Part shown: positions 15,901 through 23,883 of the stretch, piece after piece
Numbering within the stretch: the stretch's first letter is position 1
How the letters are laid out: the number at the start of each line of letters is the position of its first letter
Source of the DNA: Pelargonium cotyledonis
Lineage: Eukaryota > Streptophyta > Magnoliopsida > Geraniales > Geraniaceae
Length of the DNA: 23,883 nucleotides
Assembly: GCA_036897625.1 (NCBI GenBank)
Contig: JAYMTA010000820.1
Coordinates: 1-23,883, forward strand
Direction of reading: 5' to 3'
Notes under the pieces: generated by a model
Told to the model about the DNA's origin: nothing
Database searches by the model: none
The model's input: only the letters and a program-made list of their open reading frames with translations
Program-made: the position numbers and the translations under genes

Positions 15901-15961
15901 GTTGTTGTTGTTGAGATATGGATCGGAGTGTGGACGTAGAGAGTGAGGGTTTTGTATATAG
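15901..15961 (-). promoter_or_regulatory. BiP-B core promoter and CAA-repeat leader
   Basis: On the − strand a TATATAC sequence lies near 15961–15955, about 90 bp upstream of the ATG. The leader carries (CAA)4 followed by an A run (+ strand GTT repeats at 15901–15912), a motif known to favour translation in plant and viral leaders. No upstream ATG lies between TATA and the start codon. The transcription start is inferred. Confidence 0.6.
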
Positions 15962-16034
15962 AAGTGAGCGAGAAGAGAAGCATAACTGTAGCCATTGCTG
16001 GTTCAAACCTGCATTTTCGGAGAGTGTCACCGGT

Positions 16035-16082
16035 GATGTGTGTCGACCAATGGCGTTGCATGATTTGCTGTTGCTAGCCAAT
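16035..16082 (-). promoter_or_regulatory. Degenerate UPR module of BiP-B
   Basis: GATGTGTGTCGACCAAT (16035–16051) aligns with GATGACGTGGACCAAT of BiP-A. The ACGTGG core is lost, so neither ERSE-II nor the bZIP core remains. The flanking TGTCACCGGTGATG and the downstream TTGCTAGCCAATCAAA with a CCAAT box (16078–16082) are conserved, proving homology. Only one module is present. Confidence 0.75.
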
Positions 16083-18000
16083 CAAATTTCACCAACTCAA
16101 TACTAATATATATTTCAATATAAATTTTAAATTTTTGATAATAAAATTGTTTTGTGAAAATAAATAATATGAGGTTTGATTTTAAAAAAAATAATAATAA
16201 TAATATGAGGTTCGTGTAGAGAAAAATAACTTAAACCGAACCAAACCGATTTTATATTTATTCAATTATAGAAAATTAGATGTGAAATTTTGTACTGTGC
16301 ACAAAATTTTATAGGCAAATCGATCATTGGTTAGACTTATATGTATGCCGGGCCTTGAGGGGTCTTGAAAATCGTCAAAGATGTGTCAAATCTTGCATCA
16401 CTAGAATTGAACCAAATAGGGTGTAACCTTCCTCAACTATAAGTTCATATTAGTTAAAAATCATTATGACGCAAAAAACTGTCAGCATAAGATAAATTAA
16501 TACATCGTGAAAACAACAAATGACTTGTGCCTAGGGGAACTAGGGAAGACTCATCATGGGCATGTGTCCCCCGACCTAAACCAACATGCATCCACCTTCC
16601 CACGTCCACCAATCCACGTGTCTAACAAGATCAACATGTCACGTCTGCATGATGGTGTCTCATGCCAATGAGGAGGCTCGCATTGATGTGTCATGTGACC
16701 TTAAGCCTTCATATGAATAGTAAAGACATCATGTGTTTAAAGGTCTTGAAGAAACACGTAACGACAAGTTTATACTAATAAAAATGTTAAAATACGATTC
16801 AGTACTTAAACTATAGCATGCAATGAAAATAGAGATGATAACACGATTTCTTCAAGCAAATTGAACACGAGGATGATGAGTTCGACCGAAGAAGTAATCA
16901 AACTAAATATGTTATTTTGTGCTTATTAAATAAAATAATACAAGTATTTTATTTTTGAACTTAGTATCATTTTCGTATGATAAAAATGGTACGTAAGATG
17001 AAAGTGCATGTGTCTAGTTCAATCTGAGCCGTTAATAAGACATTGCGGTGAACCTGATCCACCCTGGCCGTCCGATCCGCAATATAAAGGCTCGGTCGGG
17101 TCCACACGTGACAACTATTTTCTTCACATCACGCTTAAAAATCAGTGGACCCTACAGTGATTGCATCAGCGCTGTCTACACTCATCTCCTCCGATCAATA
17201 TCAGCCGTCCGATTGCTCCCATCTTCCCTCAATAATTATCACTTCATCATCCTTTATGGTCATTGAATTTATTAAACTTTCAAGATTGTTTTGATGTCAA
17301 CTCTTTTGTTTTCTTTAAACGTAAGCAACATTTTTGTGTGTTAAAAAAATGTAACGTTTTAAAAAAAAAATATAACGTTCAAATTGAGCAATTTTATTAT
17401 TGTGGACTCACTAGATTGAATAATTATCCGACAAAGTTTGAACATAACTACATCCACTAAACATCGACTTGAGATCTTATTTTATATTAGAACAACAATT
17501 GGTTTATAGAACAAATAGTCTCGTGTGAGGGATCAGAGCTGACGATTTGTGTCAAAACACGAAATATGACAAAAAATTAGCTTGTGTTTGGCCGACACAA
17601 CTTGTAATTATGTTGTGTTTGTGTTGAAAAAAACACATTTAATATTCATGTTGTGTTGAACATTCAAAACAAGCGCACAAAAACGAATGAATCATGATGT
17701 GGCACATCCATCAGTCACATAGAGTTAATCGTGCTGAGTTATATTCATAATGTGTCGTATAAACACACTACGATTATGATACAATATGTAAGTATGTCCG
17801 CACGAATTGTCCACTTTAGGATAGATCATATATTACATTTGCTATCAAAATAATATAATAATGTACCTCTCATCCAACGGCCCTTTCACCCTACTGGTGG
17901 AGCCCTAGAAATCAACGGCCCAGATCCATTTAAGTAGGCCCCACGGTAATGATATAACCAGTAAAATAATTTTAAATATTATTAAAAAATAAGATATAGA
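16083..18000. other. Divergent intergenic region between BiP-B and importin beta
   Basis: No gene was recognised. It starts with AT-rich DNA including an AAT microsatellite near 16188–16204. A G-box CACGTG lies at 16615–16620 in a CCAC/CATG-rich block (16550–16730). A probable MITE occupies about 17534–17820. The right end holds importin promoter motifs. The short open frames here show no domain. Confidence 0.6.
17534..17820. repeat. Probable hAT-like MITE
   Basis: The left end CAGAGCTGACGATTTGTGTC and the right end GCACGAATTGTCCACTTTA are imperfect inverses of each other and resemble the GAGCTGGCAATTCGTGT type of plant hAT MITE. The interior is rich in GTGTTG and CACAA words that fold back. 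No clear target duplication was found. Confidence 0.5.
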
Positions 18001-18039
18001 TTTGTGTCAGATCTTCACTCCCCTTTCTTCTTAGGGTTT
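17917..18039 (+). promoter_or_regulatory. Importin beta proximal promoter motifs
   Basis: A site-II-like GGCCCA lies at 17917–17922 (in AACGGCCCAG), with a further GTAGGCCCCAC at about 17935–17945. A telo-box TTAGGGTTT lies at 18031–18039 in the pyrimidine-rich presumed 5' UTR. Paired telo-box and site-II motifs are typical of plant housekeeping and proliferation genes. No TATA box at a convincing spacing was noted. Confidence 0.55.
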
Positions 18040-19604
18040 CAGATCGCCGATTCGCTCTTCGCCGATCGTTTCGGGAGAATCTCCAGGTAATTTCGTCGAT
18101 TCAACCTCTCAATTTATCAATTTTGGTTCTAATTGCAGTTTTTCTGCGTCAGATCTTCAATCTCAATTGTGCTGTTTTATTTTTTGTTTTGTTTTGCTGT
18201 GTTTTGATCTAATTTTTATGGCGGTTATTCTGGCGAATGATTAGTTTTATGTGGATCTGTGTGTGAATATTGATGATTTTTTTCTTTATGCAATACGTGA
18301 TTCAATTTTGGCAGTGGATGTGAATTTTGTTACATTGAATTTCAGATGTGGATGGTGATTTTGAGTATTTGATGGATATACGTAGTAGGTTTGGGTTTTA
18401 AATACGTTTTTTTGGTTGGATCGTTTGGTTTCTTAGTCTGTGTGTTGGAGTGGACTGTACACTGTCCTGTGTACTCGTCCGTATATTAATTATGGTTGTG
18501 AATATTGTTGCATCTGATGGATATATGTAGTAGGTCTGGGTTTGTACTTTGGAATATGTGTTTAGGATGGATTGTTTGGTTTCTTAGTCTGTGTGTTGGA
18601 GTGGAATGTAGTATTCTGTATTTTGTAAGGATAGCGATTGGTTTCTTAGACTTAGTCTGTCCTGTCATGTGTACTGGTTATAATTTTAGTATATTAATGA
18701 TGGATGTCAATATTATTGCATTGAATTTCAGAAGTGGATGGGGATTTTGAGTGTTTGATGGATATAGGTAGGAGGTGTTGTATTGGAATACATGGATAGG
18801 ATGGATCGTCTGGTTTCCTAGTCTGTGGTGGAGTGGACTGTGACTGTCCTGTGTACTGGTTATTTGTTTGGTTGCTTAGAGATGAACTCATGTTAGTATA
18901 TTAATGATGGATGTGAATATTGTTGCATTGAATTTCAGATTTGGATGGTGATTATGAGTAGTTGATGGATATGTGTAGTAGGCGTCATATTGAAATATGA
19001 GTTTAGAATTGAAAATTTGGTTCCTTAGTCTGTGTGGTTGAGTGGACTGAGTACTGTCCTGTGTACTGGTTATTGGTTATTGGTTTGGTCGTTTGGAGAT
19101 GAACTCATGTTAGCATAATAATGATTGATGTTACTGCAAATAGTTGTGTTTTGAAGGGCTAATTTTGGAATGGGTTTGGTAGATCTGCAAAAAAAAAGTT
19201 GGTATGTCTTTAATTATTCTTTGAACTTTTGAGCTTGTTTGATGTTTAGTTTATGTTTGGCAAAGGTGTCTTAGTTTTCTAAAACAGTGTTGTCTCTGTC
19301 TTAGGTGTGGGTATCTGAGATAGATCAATTTTGCTACATTGGGAGCTCTGTTAAGCTGCTTGTACGTAGTTAGCTGTGTAGACTGTTAGTGTTAGGTTTC
19401 CCTAGGTTCTGAAGAAAAGCAAGATATCACATACAAGATTGTTTCCTATTTTAATATATATGCTCCTTTTTCTGTATTGAATGTTTTAATTAGACAGTGG
19501 CTTTTATTAGATTTATTTTACTTTTTCCTTGTATGCTGTTTTGTTTGTTTGGAATACATGTGTTATAGTTTAGATCCAGCTAATTATTTATGTGATATTG
19601 GCAG
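18010..19604 (+). other. Importin beta leader exon and 5' UTR intron
   Basis: A non-coding leader exon (start inferred near 18010) ends at 18086 in CTCCAG, followed by donor GTAATTTC at 18087. The acceptor is GGCAG at 19600–19604, eight bases before the ATG. This gives a 1518-bp leader intron, T-rich as plant introns are. Long first introns in the 5' UTR often raise expression in plants; that role is inferred here. Confidence 0.7.
18319..19140 (+). repeat. Tandem array, ~180–217 bp unit, in importin leader intron
   Basis: Units start with TGTGAATATTGTTGCATTGA-like sequence at about 18319, 18497, 18705 and 18912, with a fifth truncated start at 19129. Shared blocks include AATTTCAGA, TGGATGGTGATTTTGAGT, TTGATGGATAT, TTTCTTAGTCTGTGTG, GTCCTGTGTACTGGTTAT and TTAGTATATTAATGATGGA. 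Copies have diverged and differ in length by deletions. Confidence 0.9.
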
Positions 19605-19611
19605 AAACAAT

Positions 19612-22531
19612 ATGGCGATGGAAGTTACCCAGGTGCTTTTGAGTGCACAAGCAGTTGATGGAACTGTAAGGAAGCACGCCGAAGAAAGTTTGAAGCAGTT
19701 TCAGGAGCAAAACCTCCCTGGTTTCTTGCTGTCTTTATCTGGAGAGCTAGCTAATGATGAGAAACCTGTTGATAGTCGTAAGTTAGCCGGTTTGATTCTT
19801 AAAAATACTTTGGATGCTAAAGAGCAACATAGAAAGTTTGAATTGGTTCAAAGATGGCTGTCACTGGATGCAACCGTGAAGAGCCAGATAAAGACATGCT
19901 TGTTACAGACCCTTTCTTCGCCAGTTCCTGATGCTCGGTCAACTGCATCACAAGTCATTGCTAAGGTTGCAGGCATTGAGTTGCCTCAGAAGCAGTGGCC
20001 TGAGCTGATAGGATCACTTTTGTCAGACATTCACCAGGTTCCAGTTCATGTCAAGCAAGCTACTTTAGAGACTCTTGGGTATCTATGTGAGGAAGTTTCA
20101 CCAGATGTCGTAGATCAAGATCAAGTAAATAAGATACTTACTGCTGTGGTTCAGGGCATGAACTCATCTGAAGCAAGCAATGATGTTAGGCTGGCTGCTA
20201 CCAGAGCTCTATACAATGCTCTGGGCTTCGCTCAGGCTAATTTTAGCAATGACATGGAGCGTGATTATATCATGAGAGTTGTATTTGAAGCAACACTGTC
20301 CCCAGAAGTGAAGATAAGACAGGCCGCGTTTGAGTGTTTAGTGTCTATCTCTTCAACTTATTATGAAAAGTTGGCTCCTTACATCAAGGACATTTTTAAC
20401 ATCACCGCAAAGGCTGTCAGGGAAGATGAGGAACCTGTTGCTCTTCAAGCTATTGAGTTCTGGAGTTCGATTTGTGACGAGGAGATTGATATCTTGGAAG
20501 AATACGGAGGTGATTTTACTGGGGACTCTGATATCCCATGCTTTTATTTCATCAAGCAGGCACTCCCTGCTCTTGTTCCTATGCTGTTAGAGACGCTCCT
20601 AAAGCAAGAGGATGATCAAGATCAAGATGAAGGTGCTTGGAATCTCGCAATGGCTGGGGGTACATGCCTTGGGTTGGTAGCACGAACAGTGGGAGATGAT
20701 ATTGTACCACTCGTTATGCCATTTATTGAAGAGAACATAACAAAACCCGATTGGAGGCAACGGGAGGGAGCTACCTATGCTTTTGGTTCCATTTTGGAGG
20801 GTCCTTCCCCAGACAAGTTAACTCCTATTGTTAACGTTGCATTAAACTTCATGCTTACTGCATTGACAAAGGACCCTAATAGTCATGTGAAGGACACTAC
20901 TGCTTGGACGCTTGGACGAATTTTTGAATTCCTCCATGGTTCAACAATGGATACCCAGATAATTACTCAGGCGAATTGCCAGCAAATCATCACAGTTCTG
21001 GTTCAGAGCATGAAAGATGCTCCAAATGTTGCAGAAAAGGCCTGTGGTGCACTCTATTTTCTTGCTCAAGGTTTCGAAGAGGCGGGTCCATCATCTCCTC
21101 TAACTCCTTATTTCCAAGAAATTGTTCAGTCCCTTCTCACCGTTACTCACAGAGAGGATGCTGGGGAGTCACGACTAAGAACTGCTGCCTATGAAACTTT
21201 AAATGAAGTTGTAAGGTGTTCAACTGAGGAAACAGGTCCTTTGGTGCTGCAATTAGTTCCTGTTATTATGATGGAGCTTCACAAAACACTTGAGGGCTCG
21301 AAGCTTTCATCTGATGAAAGAGAGAAGCAAAGTGAATTGCAAGGGCTTCTTTGTGGGTGTCTACAGGTGATTATTCAGAAGCTAGGTTCTGCTGAGCCAA
21401 CTAAGTACGTTTTCATGCAGTATGCAGATCAAATAATGGGACTTTTCCTGAGAGTCTTTGCTTGTAGAAACGCCACTGTCCACGAGGAGGCCATGCTTGC
21501 CATTGGGGCCCTAGCCTATGCTGCTGGCCCAGACTTCGGGAAATACATGCCAGAGTTCTACAAGTATTTGGAAATGGGTCTTCAGAATTTCGAGGAATAT
21601 CAAGTTTGTGCTGTTACAGTTGGTGTAGTGGGAGACATATGCAGAGCCTTAGAGGAGAAGATTCTGCCTTATTGTGATGGGATTATGACACAGCTTCTCA
21701 AGGATTTATCAAGCAACCAGTTGCACCGCTCAGTTAAGCCTCCCATTTTTTCATGCTTCGGTGACATAGCACTGGCAATAGGAGAGAACTTTGAGAAGTA
21801 CTTGATGTACGCCATGCCTATGCTTCAAAGTGCAGCAGAGTTGTCTGCTCACACGTCAGGTGCTGATGATGAAATGACAGAGTACACGAACTCTCTGAGA
21901 AATGGAATATTGGAGGCATATTCTGGAATTTTCCAAGGGTTCAAGAATTCTCCAAAAACTCAGCTCTTGATTCCATATGCACCGCATATTCTCCAGTTCC
22001 TGGACAGCATTTACATGGAGAAAGACATGTAAGTTTTACTGATAAGATTTTATATAGTCATATTTGATTAATAGAGCTGGCAATATGGGTTTCGGGTTGA
22101 GCAGACCTTACCTGAGACCGCGGATCAGGTCGGGTTATGGGTCACGACCCCACGCTCACTGTTTCTCTGGGCAAACATAACCCGAAAGTTAACTGGGTCA
22201 ATTTTATGTGATCCGAACCTGCAAAATGTGGATTGGATTTTGGGTGCCTGCGAGTCGATATTCAGATTGCCGGCTTTATTAATATGAAATCCATAATTGT
22301 TTTTTGTTACTTACATATCTATATACATGCAGGGATGATGTGGTGATGAAAACTGCCATTGGAGTTCTCGGAGATCTAGCTGATACTCTGGGAAGCAACG
22401 CAGGTTCTTTGATACAGCAATCTCTGTCGAGCAAAGACTTTTTGAATGAATGCTTGTCATCAGAAGACAACATAATTAAAGAATCCGCGGAATGGGCCAA
22501 GTTGGCCATTAGTCGTGCCATTTCCGTTTGA
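19612..22531 (+). CDS. KPNB1: Importin subunit beta-1 (karyopherin beta-1)
   Basis: Coding exons are 19612–22028 and 22333–22531 (stop TGA 22529–22531), 2616 nt in all, encoding 871 aa. This is the length I recall for the Arabidopsis protein (870 aa). The start MAMEVTQVLLSAQAVDGTVR matches the family. In-frame ATGs upstream from 19477 lie within the leader intron and were not used. The protein is a HEAT-repeat solenoid. The N-terminal Ran-binding (IBN_N-type) region covers about residues 20–100 (AEESLKQFQEQNLPGF, SRKLAGLILKNTL). The acidic loop EDDQDQDEGAW lies near residues 333–343, and the C-terminal repeats (GILEAYSGIFQGFKN, VGVVGDICRALE) close the arch. It carries cargo, usually through importin alpha's IBB domain, through nuclear pores and releases it on RanGTP. 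The only coding intron (304 bp, between the two bases AT and G of a Met codon) is mostly a MITE. Confidence 0.97.
22066..22284. mobile_element. hAT-like MITE filling the importin coding intron
   Basis: The left end GAGCTGGCAATATGGG starts at 22074 and the right end ATTCAGATTGCCGGCTT finishes at 22276; they are imperfect inverses. Flanks GATTAATA (22066–22073) and TATTAATA (22277–22284) match at 7 of 8 bases, though their AT content makes chance possible. Interior CCTGCAAAA and TTTTGGGTGC(C)TG blocks match the element at 12114–12325. It occupies about two thirds of intron 22029–22332. Confidence 0.65.
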
Positions 22532-23300
22532 GGTTATCGCAACTTGTCATCGGTATGGCCTTTTTTCATTTTAGAAGTCCCTGCATGCATTTGGGAGTGT
22601 CGAGTCGTCGGGGTCCTGGATTCCATACATGTCAGGTCATCGTCGTTCGCGGACAACAAAAGTTATCAGCGTTCGAGTTGTCACTAACTCATGCATCCGC
22701 ACCATGGGGTCATTAACTCATGCATCAGCACCGTCAGAGTCACTAACTCTTGCATCAGCGTCAGGGTCAGTCGGGGTTCTACAAAGAGTGGATTGGTCGG
22801 GTGGGCATCCATGTAAAACGGAAGTTGCTCGTGGTAGAGACCGAGAAAGAGCAAGTAATTCAGATCGATCAACCTCCTGTGGCATAATTGCTGGACGTTT
22901 TTGAGTCCTCTCTCATTGCCGAAAAGCTATATTCTACAACCCGGTTTTCACCTCCTCATTGACATCATATCCGTGTCTGCATCATTTTTTTCTTTCCGTT
23001 TCATATACATGTCATGTGGTGTTAGTGTCCCACACACACACACATACCGTTAAAAGTATTTTACATCATGCTTCATTCATTTATTGGTTTAGGTTTCTCG
23101 AGTCAGTCATTCAATACACATCATGCATTCATCGAGTATCAGTTCTCATTTTTTCCTTCCCGATTCTATAGGTTTTCTATTTGCTCGTTGGTCGTATTTA
23201 TTTGTTATTATCTCTGGCTTTGGATTTTGTAATCAATAGTGGTGATTTTGTATGGCCTTTAGGGCAGAGATTTGAAAATTTTCACATAATGTGATGACAT
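22532..23300 (+). other. Importin beta 3' UTR and downstream
   Basis: The stretch after the stop is T-rich with no conserved open frame. A 29–30 bp triplet repeat lies at 22680–22766 and a CA microsatellite at 23032–23045. The polyadenylation site cannot be fixed; TTTTGTAATCAATA near 23226–23239 is one AT-rich candidate and AATAAA at 23502–23507 another. Confidence 0.45.
22680..22766 (+). repeat. Three tandem 28–30 bp repeats in the importin 3' UTR
   Basis: Copies at 22680–22708, 22709–22738 and 22739–22766 each read GTCA(C/T)TAACTC(A/T)TGCATC(C/A)GC and then diverge. Two of them contain the ATGCAT palindrome. Confidence 0.85.
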
Positions 23301-23883
23301 GAGAGGATTGGAGTGAGAGACTTGTTTGGGAAAAGAGGCACAGTATATTTGTGATCTTGCCTCACATTTGTTTTCTTTAAGTGATGTTATAGAATTTTAT
23401 GGATTTCTGTAAATTATTGCTTCTCCTAAATTATGCTTTGACAATTTTGTTATTTTGTTTCTAATTGGTTCAATTTTGTGCCATCCTTTTTTTCTTTTGA
23501 AAATAAAATAAAACACTTATTTCGAAACAAAAACACAAATGATATGAGACATTTATTTTAATAGAAAGACCACGGTTTTTGGTGGAATTTCTTAACTACT
23601 ACCCCAAATTGTTTCCAGCGACGTGTAGATCTCAAACTTAAATGGTTCGATACAAAAAAGTCACATATGCGAAGTTTTGGAATTGTTTTCAATAGCCTCA
23701 ACTTGCCCTTGCCATTTGGCAGAGCGAACCTAAAATCGACAAAAAAGTGACCTAGAAAAACAATTGCATGTTTTTATTCGAAATTAAATTAACCTACTGT
23801 GTAATTTTATTACTTTAATCTTCTTGATATTTTGGTTAACATGTTTGAGAAACTAATAGCCAAAAAAAAAAAAAAAAAAAAAA
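23300..23883. other. AT-rich downstream DNA ending in A22
   Basis: No gene was seen. The window finishes with 22 A (23862–23883), which may mark a homopolymer at a contig or window boundary. Confidence 0.6.

Noticed and set aside
15990..16030. tRNA-like GGTTCAAACC
   Set aside because: It resembles a B-box, but no A-box, acceptor stem or cloverleaf could be found around it. No tRNA gene was seen in the window.
16609..16620. CCAATCCACGTG upstream of BiP-B as an ER-stress element
   Set aside because: ERSE needs CCAAT and CACG separated by 9–10 bases, and ERSE-II is ATTGG-N-CCACG. Here CCAAT and CACG are only one base apart in the wrong arrangement, so it is just a G-box next to a CCAAT.
19477..19611. 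45-residue N-terminal extension of importin beta
   Set aside because: The extension is hydrophobic intron translation upstream of a good acceptor at 19604. The family start MAMEV begins at 19612.

Overview
This is a nuclear genomic segment from a eudicot plant. The evidence is AT-rich intergenic DNA, GT–AG introns of roughly 75–1800 bp, short non-coding repeats, and proteins that match plant families closely. I could not identify the species. All calls come from reading the sequence; no database search was possible.

Layout. (1) 1–3900, + strand: the 3' six exons of an ankyrin-type acyl-CoA-binding protein gene (ACBP1/ACBP2 class), cut at its 5' side by the window edge. (2) 5233–9265, − strand: a complete 8-exon gene for the ER-luminal Hsp70 BiP (669 aa, C-terminal HDEL), called BiP-A here. 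(3) 10835–15868, − strand: a second complete 8-exon BiP gene (668 aa, HDEL), BiP-B, with the same intron positions and phases. It is a tandem duplicate. (4) 19612–22531, + strand: a complete importin subunit beta-1 (KPNB1) gene of 871 aa with two coding exons and a 1.5-kb leader intron. Joining the exons by eye keeps every frame open to the expected stop, so all four genes look functional.

Regulation. The BiP-A promoter has a 106–107 bp tandem duplication. Each copy carries an exact 16-nt plant unfolded-protein-response element (P-UPRE, which includes an ERSE-II match) and a CCAAT box. BiP-B has one homologous module whose UPRE core is destroyed, although its CCAAT boxes remain. The pair therefore looks split into a stress-inducible copy and a less inducible or differently controlled copy. 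The importin leader carries a telo-box and a site-II-like motif.

Repeats. The first or leader intron of all three complete genes, and the first visible intron of the ACBP gene, hold direct tandem repeats of about 147–300 bp. In BiP-B the repeats have copied the end of coding exon 1 and left two exon relics inside intron 1. Several short foldback elements are present, including a hAT-like MITE family with ends resembling GAGCTGGCAATTCGGGT: one copy in BiP-B intron 5 with an 8-bp target duplication (7/8), and one filling most of the importin coding intron. I saw no tRNA, rRNA, CRISPR, autonomous transposon or viral gene, and nothing that I would call a wholly new system. The most informative points are the promoter divergence of the BiP pair, the exon relics, and possible conserved synteny of ACBP1 with importin beta.
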